Below are positions 1 through 10,222 of a stretch of 64,000 bases of DNA, piece after piece. How positions within the stretch are numbered: the first letter of the stretch is position 1; every line of letters starts with the position of its first letter. This DNA comes from Isoetes taiwanensis (lineage: Eukaryota; Streptophyta; Lycopodiopsida; Isoetales; Isoetaceae). The translations under genes and the position numbers were made by a program. The stretch spans positions 724,784 to 788,783 of the forward strand of contig JAJEKV010000077.1 in assembly GCA_021234155.1 (NCBI GenBank), written 5' to 3'. The notes under the pieces were generated by a model. The model worked only from the letters and a program-made list of their open reading frames with translations. It did no database searches and was not told the origin of the DNA.

Positions 1-202
1 CATGTCAAATGCCTCCGCGCTACCGCGCGTCGGTATTTTTCATGCCCAGATGTGCCCACAGAATGCAACCTAAGTTGTTATCACGTTTCAAGAATGTTTG
101 TTTTCCCAGATTCTGGGCATGTCAAATGCCTCCGCGCTGCCACGCGTTGGCATTTTCCATGCCCAAAATCTAGGCAGAACAAACATTCTTGTATACAACA
201 AG
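1..202. repeat. Foldback (hairpin) repeat, one full and one partial unit
   Basis: A full imperfect inverted repeat has arms at 90-121 and 158-190 (outer ends AAGAATGTTTG and CAAACATTCTT; inner ends CTGGGCATG and CATGCCCA) around a GC-rich loop that is itself partly palindromic (AATGCC...GGCATT). The first 48 bases repeat the loop and start of the right arm (CATGTCAAATGCCTCCGCG occurs at 1 and at 118), so the window begins inside a second unit. No coding potential; possibly a MITE or foldback element. Confidence 0.7.
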
Positions 203-2184
203 GTGCCCTAAAATGATTTGCTGAGGAAACATGGTCAGAAATAGCTTGCATATATTCAGTTTAAAGTTCTTGCCAAGCTTCTTCCCATGGCACTTGTCCA
301 TTTACCATACATCTGCTGTATAAAAAGATCTAAAACAAAAAGCATCAAAAAAAAGGGAGAAATTCAAACAGGAAGATCTTAGCCGTTCAAGTGCACCATC
401 AAGGGGGTGGGCCAATACGGTCAGTGCCCAAACCAAAAAAAAAAAATAAAAAATAAAAAAATCTATGGGGTTGATTTAGGAATAAAAAGTCACGGCACCT
501 ACTTCAAGAATATCATGTTTTGTAAGGAGAAATTGTTGGCATTCTTTAGACTAAGAACTAAATGCTAGATCTGGGAGCGAAAACACCCAAGTCTTATTGT
601 ATTCGGGCCGTTCATATGGTGTCTAAGTTTGTTCTACTGCATTATGGAACTTAATTTGTGATTCGATTTGTTAAGGTATTCAAGTAGTTAAGATGCTATT
701 TGGAAGTGTTAGACGCCAAATTAGTCGTTGCATGCAGTTGATTAAGTATTCAGGATGTTGGTTAGTTGCTTCAGGCAGCAGTTTAACTAGTTAGGATGTG
801 TAGTGAGCCTTCACTTTTAAAGAGATTTAAAATTTCATAATTGCAGATGGAAGCTATTTTTGGCACTTGCCGAATTTGTTTATCATTCAGCCGGATTATA
901 GCATATCTAGGTTCTCGCATATGCAATTTCTTCACATTCCCTTCTGCCACTGTAAATTATATCTGGCAAGACCTATATGGAGCTATGCTCGGGCGGTCTT
1001 GTTGTCTTTGTTTGGATGATCTTGGAATTGTACACATCAAAAATTTTATTCATTCGTTTACACAAAGTTTCAAAATTGTAAATAGGATTTATTCTACCTT
1101 AACTTGCTCCAATGGTAGTGAAATCATCTATCTTGACTTGCTCCAATGGTAATGAAATCATATGATGATGTGGAAAATCTAGTTTGACCCCATCAAGCAT
1201 TTCAACAGACGATGGAGTGTGGGAGAGAGAATATGTGAGGGAATATTATGTACATCAATGGTTAAGAATTAATAATGAAGGGAGACGAGCCACAAAAGGC
1301 ATAATGTTTCCACAATCAAAAACCGTATTTATGTAACATATGATTCTTGATGGTTTGGTGCTGTATTCATATCGAAATACGTAGGAAAATGATGCTGGCA
1401 CCTGGATTGTGTTTTGAAAGATGCGTGGATTTTTTTCCCAGGGGCGGATAAGGCATCACGTGATGCCAGCTCACATGGCGCCAAGCCGATCGATGCCTAA
1501 TTCGCTACGTAGGTGTGGCAAAGCTTTGTAGATGTCGATAGAAGAGGTGAGCAAGCAAGCAAGATCCGCCCGGATTTGATTTTCTAGCATGTATTAATTT
1601 GGTTGTTGCGGTTGTTGGGGTTGGTATCAAGCCGGTTTAACCACATGTATTCCCCTTTTGATTCGGTTAGCTTCCATGTATTTCCCTTTTGCTTTCTTTT
1701 GTGTCTTTTTTGGTCGCTTTAGCTCTTGCCCGTAAAATCTATGGTCGGCCGAACAACGAGTTGTATATCCGCAGTGCCAAAAGCACCGGATTTCTCGGCC
1801 GGATCATACATTTATTCATGTTTTACGCCATAGATCGATGGAAAGACATTGGGCGTAGGGGTGTTGTCGCTGGCGAAAAAGGGATCCGGCACCGGCGGCC
1901 AAATCCGGCGGCGGCGATCACGCGGACCCCTGCGCACAAACCCGATTGGTTGTTTTCCTTGCCGATGATATTCCTTAGAAGATCGAGTTCAATGATGATT
2001 CCTCTATTGAAGCTTCATCATAACGTTTTTTCTTCCTAGTTTTGAAGGCGGTTGTTGAAATTTGTGATCGTTTTGATTCGCTCCTATCGGTTGTTGGCGT
2101 AATTACGATGTTCATATTAAACATTAATATTCGATTTTTCATGGCATTGGCATTGTTGAGGCGAGTTTGCCGGGAAATATTAAA
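203..2184. other. Intergenic, no gene seen
   Basis: AT-rich sequence with an A-rich tract near 433-461 and only short, unconvincing open frames. The open frame at 1689-2039 on the plus strand shows no recognisable domain. Confidence 0.5.
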
Positions 2185-2260
2185 GGCTGCCCGTTTGTGC
2201 AAAGCAAGTTGAGAAGCCTTGAGCTTTGGATTTATCTGGGGTTCGATTCCCCAGGCTGTT
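2185..2260 (+). other. tRNA-like / SINE-head relic with perfect pol III B box
   Basis: GGTTCGATTCC at 2240-2250 is a perfect pol III B box. It sits in a perfect T-arm (TGGGG, 7-nt loop, CCCCA). An acceptor-like pairing exists between GGCTGCC at 2185 and GGCTGTT at 2254 with one mismatch, spanning 76 nt. A 17-nt stretch at about 2205 resembles an anticodon arm, but the D-arm is not credible. Probably a decayed tRNA or the head of a tRNA-derived SINE rather than a functional tRNA. Confidence 0.35.
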
Positions 2261-2770
2261 GTCATTCTGTGGTGTTCTTCATGTTCTTGCCTCATGGAGT
2301 GTTGCCATGCAATAACTGGTCATGTTGTTTTGATATTGTACTGTATTGTAGCGAAAATACTATTTTATGCAATGATGTAATGTCCCCTTAAAAGTCGGGT
2401 CAACAGGGGCCAGTTTGACCTGCAAAAGACCCCGCTTTGAACGTTGTGGAATATGCTGCCAAATGTGCCCTTATCCAATGGTCGAGAAGCTATAATACAA
2501 GCTTTAGCCATAATCTAAAATGCATATGAATAAACCAGTCTTTATTATGATCAAACTCAAATAATATGCCAATGTGTAAAATAGAACACCACAACCATGA
2601 GATCTCTAGATATAGTAAGAATATACCTAATATGCCCAGAAAAGGAATGCCCCGTATTAGGGGACCATCCAAAGCAATGAAAGGATTCAAGAGAAACTTG
2701 GTGGCAATGTTTTCGTGTTTTAGTCGTTTTAATTATTAACGGATAGGCCAGATTAATTATTAACGGACCG

Positions 2771-3012
2771 TACCAAGTTGCCAAATTAGCATTTTGAAAG
2801 GTCCTATACCAGATCTCAAACAATATGACCACCTCAAACAATATGACCCTATCAAGTGCCAAATTAGCACCTGAACGTAACCTAGACCAGATTTCAAACA
2901 ATATGACCAATCACCTCAAACAATATGACCATACCAAGTGCCCGAATTAGCATTTTGAGAGGTCCTAGAACAGATCACAAACAATACGTATGACCAATCA
3001 CCTGACCCTCAC
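2771..3012. repeat. Minisatellite, about 80-bp unit, three copies
   Basis: Units begin near 2771, 2849 and 2932. Each carries a version of CCAAGTGCC, AATTAGCA and AACAATATGACC, the last sometimes twice. The units are degenerate. It lies downstream of the inhibitor-2 gene. Confidence 0.7.
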
Positions 3013-3192
3013 ATGTAATTGACAAGTTACAGTGCATTGACACATCATGTTATTCTAGATACTCATCGTAACTAACCTATTGATTTTCTATAAACAACTG
3101 CATCGGCCATTACAGTGTGGTGATACAATGTTTTGTATGGTATGATTTGCCATTGGCTTTATGGCTTTTATAGAAAATATTGGGTAGATCAC

Positions 3193-3370
3193 TCCACAAA
3201 ATGCAACGAGTGCAATGCCTATTTCTTTCCTTGTAGTTTCATTGCACTCATCTCTACTACCAAGTTAAGTTCATCCTTTCCACAAAATGCAACAAGTGCA
3301 ATGTCTATTTCTTTCCTCGTAATTTCATTGCACTCATCTCTCCTACCAAGTTAAGTTCATCCTTTCCACA
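3193..3370. repeat. 86-bp tandem duplication over the 3' end of the inhibitor-2 gene
   Basis: The block starting TCCACAAA occurs at 3193, 3279 and, as a short third start, 3365, so the period is 86 bp. The copy at 3279-3364 contains the last codons and stop of the minus-strand gene; the copy at 3193-3278 lies in its 3' UTR and is a near-identical duplicate of the same coding end. Confidence 0.85.
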
Positions 3371-3501
3371 AAGCTTGCCACGACTTAGGTCTTCACCTTC
3401 TTCTTCTTCATCTACTACCTTATCTTGTAGCATTTTTGCAGTTCGATATTCATCATAATGTTCGCGCCGATGATCCTCAAAACTTTTTCGCCGCCCACTA
3501 C
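3305..3501 (-). CDS. Inhibitor-2-like gene, last exon with HYDEYR motif and stop
   Basis: 197-nt exon after a 93-nt intron (3502-3594). The acceptor was chosen among several AGs because only the one before GTAGTGGGCGG keeps the frame. It encodes KSFEDHRREHYDEYRTAKML, an acidic run, and ends ...MKLRGKK with TAG at 3305-3307. The stop lies within the 86-bp tandem duplication. Confidence 0.88.
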
Positions 3502-6500
3502 CTATCTAGGGGACAAGCCAAATTATCATTGCATATTTTCTAATGCTAACGACACCTTAAAATATAATGTGAGAAATGCTTTTTAAGATCAAACCTCCAG
3601 GCATATTTTCAAAATCTGAAGATGATGTCCAAGAGAACTTTCTGTCTCTGTTGCTGCTTGATGCAACCTCTGAAAGTGCATGCCTGATTGCTTCTGCATG
3701 CACAGCAGGATCCACAGAGGCTTCTTCACTTCGAGGAGAAGATGATTCTGATGGAATAGAAATGTTTAAATTGTATATTATGTTAGTAAGCAACATTATC
3801 GTAATTCTTGAATTTACTATTATCACTTTAATATTATCACCTGCTAAAGGCGGATGATAGGGCGTCTTTGGTTCATCTATTTTCTGTTTGGGAGTTTTGC
3901 TAGACTCGAGTATATCTAGATTATGCTCATCCCAAACCACTCGAAAACTGCGAAAGGATTAGAAAGAAAAACGTAACTAGAGTCATGAGAATGGAACTTG
4001 CTTACAACATCATAAGAATATTGAACCAACCCATGCTCTAAAACAGGCAAGAAACAGGATGTAGGATTAAAAAGTCCAGATTATAGATAAAGCATTCCAT
4101 TATAAATCAACGATGCACATCAATGGAAAATAAAAATATAAGTGTACCTTGCTTTGCTTCTCCTCCTCATAATGCTATATGATAATGGCAAAGTTCTTGC
4201 ATTTGAAATTCATGAATGATTGGATTTGTCTTCTATATTTCACACATGAGATCAAAGTCAAATTGGTGATGCGCATGCCCATCATATATAAAAACATGTA
4301 ACTTTTATCTAATTCTTGAACATGATACGAAAAGCATGCACAATAACTTGAACCAAAACTGATAACATAGTGTAAAGGGGGAAAAGCCTTTCCAGTAAGG
4401 AGAACTCTAGTTTTTGCAATCTGGTATAACTTGAACAACTTGTGACTCTAATGCAGAATACTAGAAGGCTAACGTTATTGACCAGTTCATCATTAAAAGC
4501 TTTCTATAAAAAGTTAATCTCAAATTCAAGACGAGCCTCTATTAGCCCAGTCTTATTTGTGATTTTGTGCACAAGGTCTCTACCTCAACTTGACCAAGTT
4601 TTGTAAGCAGCTTCCCCATAAATGTTTAAACGACCTTATATGATAGTACAATGTGTTGAACTGCATCATACACATATACAAAATTTTTAAGTAGTTGTAT
4701 AGTAGAAATTAGCAGCATAAAAAGCTAGGACAAGGAAATCAGCAAAAGAGAATAATATTTTAACTGATTGATCATGCAAGAGATCCTAATTAGTCGTGCA
4801 CGAACACTGATGCTCAAATTTTCTACAAAAACTAAATTTGCACACATATTGTTGTGGTGGATGTGATGTGAATTCCCATTAAAGCTAGAACCTTTTCAAT
4901 CATTCGCTATAATATATCACAAGCATCTAGTGGTCAACTACCATCTCCCCAAATTTTGGGTCCAATACTGAGGATCAAAGGAAGACGTGAAAAGTACAAA
5001 CTAAATATCAAAAGGTATAGCTAGGTTAGTACATGCTGGTTGCCATATAGCTACTTCTATCTCACCCTTGCATGCTTGCCATGTGGCTTCTTAGAGTAAT
5101 TAGAATTAAAATATTATCCTCTCAAAAAGGTAAATGCTAGGACTTTTAATGCACATGAATTCTAAAATAGACAAAACAAGCTAAACACTACTGATTGCCT
5201 CTCGTTTAGTGTTTCAGAATAGCCATAAATTCTAGATAGGCAAATCTAATCAGCCATTGGAAGCATCAAGGTTGAATTTTGGCCAAGGACGATACGTTTT
5301 TATGGAAAAGTCGCAAGAATCTGTAGGCGATTTTAGTAAAAATCAATAAATAAAAATGATTCATGCTTAGAGATCACCTATCATCAGCAATTTGTCAGGA
5401 GATTTTGTTTAAATGTTGCGAGAATGAGAACGTAAGGAATGATCGTAAAAGTGTTAAAAGGCAAATTCAATCAAATAGTCAACAAATAGGTTTTAGGCCA
5501 TAAACATCGCATTGATTACAAGAAATAGAGATATAACTAGCTGGAGATAATGACCAAATAGCTGCATATAGCTGCATCAGGTAGCAGATGGGTGTCTTAT
5601 TTAGCAATGTCAAAGAGAGTTTAGGCATGATTTGCAACAATGTGCATTGTTTTTCCAGTCCATAAATTTAGATCATAGACTAATAACGTTTTCACCGGTA
5701 CATTTATGAAGAAAAGAACCAAACCTAACAAAAAGAAACGAAAAGCGAAATGTTGTAAAAGGTTTACTATCTTATCTACAATCTAGTTGGACAGACATAT
5801 AGCATAAACAGTTGTCAGCAGAAACTATTGGCCATAACAAGAAACTTGGCAGAAGGATTATGACACCAACCCATTCGAGATTGTGTCCTTTATAGTTCTG
5901 GTGCACCAACATGGGGTTTATAAGATCATGGCCACTGCTTACTGCGCGTCTATCACTTTCCTCTGTACATTAGCACATCATTTCATTGTCATTGTCTACA
6001 GCAGGAAGTAGAAGAAACTAAAACATGAATGTATTGCCAACCAAGATAAAAAGGAATTCAACTTCAAACTCGACAATCTTTGTACAGTAGCTCATCAATA
6101 AGTTGTGAACTAAAGAATGGGATTCAATAATGGAAATACTGAAGATAACATTATGCAGTAGTTGCTTCCTTGTCCTTTAAGGGAAGGAACTTAAACAAGG
6201 TATGCCTTGATTGTTAACTGAACCGACAAAGGGCCTTTCGAAAGGTTAACGGTACAAAAACTGGAGGCTGTGTTGTTGCAGAACACAATCAGAGAAAAAG
6301 CTATTTGGAGCGGGCCGATTGGAGTGGCGCAGGCTAATTGGAGCAGCATCTAATCTGCAGAAGAGCTTGGACTGTCGGGAAATTGCCCAGTTGTTTACAA
6401 ACAACAGTGAACTATTTTCCATCATCAAATCCTTGCTATGTTTGGTACAAGTTTCGAGGCACAAACTGAAACACAAGATTCAATATCTTGGATTCATAAT

Positions 6501-7798
6501 ATTGAAAACAAGATTCAATATTTGGATCCATACAAGCAAAACATATTTTGAGTTTGGTATAAATACTTCTGATTTCCAGAGCTCTAAAAGATTGGCTTAT
6601 ACAAAAGTAAATAGCGCTCTAGTTGTAGATGTAATTTAACTGATGGAGAACAGTAAATTCAGCTACTTCTGTCAACAAAAAATGTATTTTCATATAAGCT
6701 AAATAGTTTTCAAAATAAATGGGTCTGCACATTTTCAAAATGTGGCGGTCAGCTTACCTAGGTGCATACAGAGCATACAGATAGATTCGACCCTTCAAAA
6801 CAATGTACATGATAACTGATCTCATAACTGATCTCGGCCATGTTGATACCATCCATTCAAGGACACATGGTGAGTCTGAACTGTTCCAAAAAGAAATTGT
6901 CAATTCGATTGCATCCGTACCCCTTGGGAGGCTGCCAAATTATAATACTCCGTCTAGTCACTAGTTTAGAGGATGCCTATGCAGTGGTATCCTATTATAC
7001 TGAGCAATATGTGCAGACCCTAATAATGACAAATACATTCTGATGCAATGACCAAAATCAGGAAGCTGCCAAACCATAATACTCTGTCTAGTCACTAGTT
7101 TAGAGGATGCCTATGCTGAGGCATCTTATTATAGCATATGCAGAGACCTTATAGTCTAAAAATAGGAGGCTAAACATAATATGACAAATTTATTTTGATG
7201 TAATTGCCGGAAGAGATTATATAACAACGAAAATGAGATGTTTCTTGCAGAACATCCAAATGATGAAGCATGCAGGACAATGGAGATGAATAATTTCTTA
7301 ATCGAATTTTAGGAGGCTTGTTTCTAGGTTGCCTCCATTGACATGTGATATGTGTCCACATTGCTCCTCAAGAAGGCAACTTAGACAAATCTCATGGATT
7401 TGATCCAAAATATTTGATAATGAATGCTTGCATAATGTGGCAGAGGGGTTTTACATGCATCTTCTCGTAATTTGGCTGTAATTGATCAGGTGGTTACAAA
7501 TAGTGTAGAACATTGCTTATTTTTCATATCTCATTGCCATTGCAAAGAGGCAAATACATGCTGAAATCAAAGAATAGGAGTATCTGCAGCAGTTCAATTG
7601 ATATGTATGGAAAAGGCGGTTCAGCTTTGCAGGGCACATTGAGCACGGTACAGGTCAAGAATAATTAAAATTTTTTGAATTAAAGGATAAGGAAGATATA
7701 TCAAATTTAATTGTTGCTTCAGATATTACAAATAGATCTTACCTCTTACTCTTAGGTTTTGGTAAGCTTTCAGCAATAGCAGGGCACAGGTTCAAGAT
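3305..7798 (-). CDS. Protein phosphatase 1 inhibitor-2-like gene (spliced)
   Basis: Inhibitor-2 proteins are small, mostly disordered regulators that bind and restrain the PP1 catalytic subunit. Four minus-strand exons (7743-7798, 3841-3947, 3595-3747, 3305-3501) have GT-AG borders, matching phases (2, 1, 1) and a summed length of 513 nt, exactly 171 codons with the stop. The product shows the plant I-2 landmarks in order: an RVxW-like PP1-docking segment (RVVWDEHN), the family hallmark KIDEPKTPYHPP with the Thr-Pro site that kinases phosphorylate in this family, a Ser-rich stretch, the C-terminal PP1-binding motif REHYDEYR, and an acidic run (DEEEEGED). No ATG is found: the codon where Met is expected (before AESLPKPK, 7775-7777) is ATT. 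Either the start lies in an unrecognised upstream exon, initiation is non-AUG, or the copy has lost its start. Family assignment is strong; functionality is uncertain. Confidence 0.88.
3595..3747 (-). CDS. Inhibitor-2-like gene, Ser-rich exon
   Basis: 153-nt exon between acceptor TTCCATCAG and donor GTTTGATC. It encodes a Ser/Pro/Glu-rich start, an Ala-rich helix-like segment (AIRHALSEVASSSN) and ENMPGG. The 93-nt intron before it (3748-3840) is in frame and stop-free, so a naive ORF reads through it. It contains a branch-point-like TTACTAAC. Confidence 0.9.
3841..3947 (-). CDS. Inhibitor-2-like gene, exon with the KIDEPKTPYHPP hallmark
   Basis: 107-nt exon between acceptor CCTTTCGCAG and donor GTGATAAT. 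It encodes FRVVWDEHNLDILESS and KIDEPKTPYHPP, the most conserved block of plant inhibitor-2. The intron before it is 3,795 nt long and the one after it 93 nt. Confidence 0.92.
3948..7742 (-). other. Large intron of the inhibitor-2-like gene
   Basis: 3,795 nt between two exons that join in phase. AT-rich, with no recognisable coding domain on either strand. It contains the direct duplication at 6928-7205. Confidence 0.65.
6928..7205. repeat. Direct tandem duplication, about 133-bp unit
   Basis: GGAGGCTGCCAAAT at 6928 and GGAAGCTGCCAAAC at 7061 start two diverged copies. Both contain GTCTAGTCACTAG followed by TTTAGAGGATGCCTATGC. Confidence 0.75.
7743..7798 (-). CDS. Inhibitor-2-like gene, first recognised exon
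   Basis: The acceptor is TTTTTTGCAG just above 7798 and the donor is GTAAGATC just below 7743. The exon is 56 nt and leaves phase 2, which fits the next exon perfectly and creates ...KPKSKSFRVVWDE. The codon at the usual start position is ATT rather than ATG. Confidence 0.7.
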
Positions 7799-8030
7799 CT
7801 GCAAAAAAGCAATGATAATTACAAATGAAACAAGCTAAGGACGACCCATAATTTATGGTGTACTTGAAAACATTAAATTTGTGTATGGGATAGCTCCATA
7901 AACAAGTACAGATACTGAGGAACGGAAAGAAACAAGTTAAGGAAGACGTTTCAATCTATATATGCTTCGGCAACCATTCTGCTTGGGAAAGACATCAATC
8001 TACAGTAGTAAAACAAATATTTTTATTTAC

Positions 8031-8219
8031 CTCTATTCTTGAAGCGTGAAGAAGACGGGTGTTGGAGAATGCAAAAGGCAGGAGTTGAATGGCACGATAT
8101 TTTAGGGCTGTGTTATGTGACGTTTCCGTATAGCAACGAACGAAAATGCTAATTTTCTGAGCCCTAGGTATATTTCGTAGATCAAGATGTAATGGTTTGG
8201 CATTTCCATATTTAAAAAA
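8031..8219 (-). other. Candidate 5' exon of the inhibitor-2-like gene
   Basis: A good donor (GAG followed by GTAAAT) lies at the 8031 edge and would leave phase 0, as the 7743-7798 exon needs; the intervening intron would be 232 nt. The frame is open for 63 codons to a TAA at 8220-8222 but has no ATG and no recognisable domain. It may be untranslated leader. Its upstream edge runs into the left arm of the foldback element. Confidence 0.4.
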
Positions 8220-8952
8220 TTACCAAAATAATCTTAATTGTTCACTTAATTTCTAAAAAGCCCTTTATATTTTTGATTTTGAAATTCCGAAAATGCCCTT
8301 AATTCTTGAGTATTTTCCCAAATAGCCCTTCGTATTCAAAAAATCATCAAAAAGCACGTATTTACATAGAGGACCATTTTTTACTGAAGAAGTGTTTCTT
8401 ATAGAGACAATAATTGGAAAATAAATTTCAGAAAATCATTATGACAAAAATATGCAACAGAAATGTCAAATAGGATTTCTGCAACTAGGTTCATTTTGTC
8501 CGACATTACCAAAATGTGTGCACTTGTACACATGCTTTTCTCTATCCATATCTTCTGTCTTATCCCGTTTTCTTTTAGGTCTGCCAGGAGGATGCATGTT
8601 GCAGAGACAGCATTTCATTATTTCAAGAAGTTCAATATCTGGGGGATAAATAGCTCCAACATATCAAAGCAAAATGAGCTCTACAAGTAACCTGGATGGG
8701 TATTAAGCAGCTTCTCCACAAGATGCCCACAAAGCTTCTCCTTCAATACGATTTTTGTAAAAGCATTAAATTAGTTGGCTTCGATCATTTCTAGTATTGG
8801 AATGATAGGCTTATCTCTAGTGATTTTTAAATTACAAAGGACTATTTGGGAAAATACTTAAGAATTAAGGGCATTTTGGGAATTTCAAAAATACGAAGGG
8901 CTTTTTGAGAAATAAGTCAATAATTAAGGGTATTTTAGTAAAAATTTTAATA
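8208..8952. mobile_element. Foldback element with about 130-bp inverted arms
   Basis: Left arm about 8210-8347 and right arm about 8821-8950 are inverted copies; shared words include AAAATGCCCTTAATTCTT and TATTTTCCCAAATAG. The arms flank about 470 bp with no coding potential. The layout fits a non-autonomous long-TIR or foldback transposon. No target-site duplication was defined because the right arm runs straight into a microsatellite. Confidence 0.65.
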
Positions 8953-8987
8953 AGATAAGATAAGATAAGGAAGGAAGGAAGGAAGGT
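8951..8987. repeat. Microsatellite (AAGAT)n then (GAAG)n
   Basis: Several AAGAT units followed by GAAG units. Read on the minus strand this is TTCC then TTATC repeats directly after the likely LINE 3' UTR, so it may be that LINE's 3'-terminal simple repeat in place of poly(A). Confidence 0.75.
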
Positions 8988-9099
8988 TTAACGTCCACGG
9001 AGGCCGAGGCCTATGAGGCCAAGACATGAGAGAAACAGCAAAAAGCCAAAACCCCAACACAAAAAACAAACAATGTAATCAGATAGTAGAACCCTACTA

Positions 9100-9484
9100 C
9101 CGGGATGAAAAAACCCCACTTGGGAGGAAAACCCCAACAAGAGGGGCTCTCAAATACCATGCCCCCAAGAGCAAGTCCGGACGGCCGAAATCTCTAGGAT
9201 GTAAGCTCCGGCTCCGGCTACCATAGGTGATGTGAGTAATCGATGTAGCGATTGTGTCGAAAGCATCTAAGATCGGTGTGCACCGCCGGACATGGGCATA
9301 TATGCCGGGCAATTTGGAGGGCATGGTGCTCATCCTCTATCACGTGCATCTCACAACACTGACATATCCTCTCCTCCCTGGGGATCCCGTGCCCGCCATT
9401 CACCCCCCAGCGACCTGTTTCAATTCTGAGGTAATGGGAACCCGTCCTTATGGCCATAGAGCAGCAATATTTACAGTGTTTCAA
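9100..9484 (-). pseudogene. LINE C-terminal zinc-finger module, copy 1
   Basis: Encodes SHYLRIETGRWG, then GIPREERICQCCEMHVIEDE followed by HH, matching the module at 10223-10600 (LKIETGRW, IPKEERTCQLCD, IEDEQH). C-x2-C followed by H and C suggests the zinc-binding region that follows RT in many plant LINEs. Broken after the His pair. Confidence 0.65.
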
Positions 9485-9735
9485 TTTTTAGTAACAAATG
9501 GCGGTAGAATTCCATGGTTTTGAGAAATTGTCCCAATTTAAATGGTTCCATGTCTAAAAGAGAATGGAAACTAGTGGCTGTAACATTAAATTTGCTTCTG
9601 ATATCAGCATATGCTTGGCATTTAGTAGATGAATGGTCCTCGCGTCCGATCACGGCTAGATCACAAAGCGTGCAGTACTTGGATCCCCGAGGAATACCAT
9701 GCCAATGCCCAGTTTCAATGTCCCCGGTCAGGTAA
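9480..9735 (-). pseudogene. LINE C-terminal zinc-finger module, copy 2
   Basis: Encodes a diverged ETGHWHGIPRG and C-x2-C segment, then KCQAYADIRSKF and LLDMEPFKLGQFLKTMEFYR, collinear with the module at 10223-10600 (NCPAYLDIR, LLDMEPKALGSYLKNVEMHR). Frame-shifted near the front. Confidence 0.65.
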
Positions 9736-9777
9736 AGATGTCTTATGGCATTTCGATAACATGATGTATAAGGTTCT

Positions 9778-10060
9778 TTAACCTCCTGTAATCCTTCTAC
9801 TTATGCATTTGTTCCAATTGTATTTACAAGAGAAGTCTATTCCCATATATTTCAAATTGCTTACTGTATCTAAGTCATTGCATAGATAGCTAAATGATGG
9901 ACGGTCCATGGTTTCAACAATCATAATCTGAGATTTTGCCAAGTTCACTGTCATTTGACGAGCTTCACAGAAGAGAGCAAGATTCTCCAGGTGCTCTTGA
10001 AGTCGTCCTTTCCTGTTTGCCATGAGCACTATATTGTCGACATATAACAGGAGCTGCAAA
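9778..10060 (-). pseudogene. LINE reverse transcriptase remnant
   Basis: Open for 93 codons. QLLLYVDNIVLMA is a mutated form of the RT catalytic block (compare LLLYADDVVLLA in the LINE at 14577): both catalytic-box residues A and D are changed to V and N. It is followed by the typical LQEHLENLALFCEARQMTVN and KSQIM segments. It joins the C-terminal module at 9735 without the intervening region, so there is an internal deletion. Confidence 0.7.
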
Positions 10061-10222
10061 ACATAGTCCGCTATGCGCGTGCCGGATAAGCATCTGTCTC
10101 TCAGCCATGTATCTAATATCTGTATGCATATCCCAATCGAGCTTGATAAGTGCTATAGATTTGCAACTCCCCTTGAATTTTTTGCGGTACTCCCATTTGT
10201 CTCATCCTTGCACAAAGACAAG

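Noticed and set aside
2185-2260. Functional tRNA gene
   Set aside because: The T-arm is perfect but no D-arm can be drawn and the acceptor stem has a mismatch; kept only as a relic.
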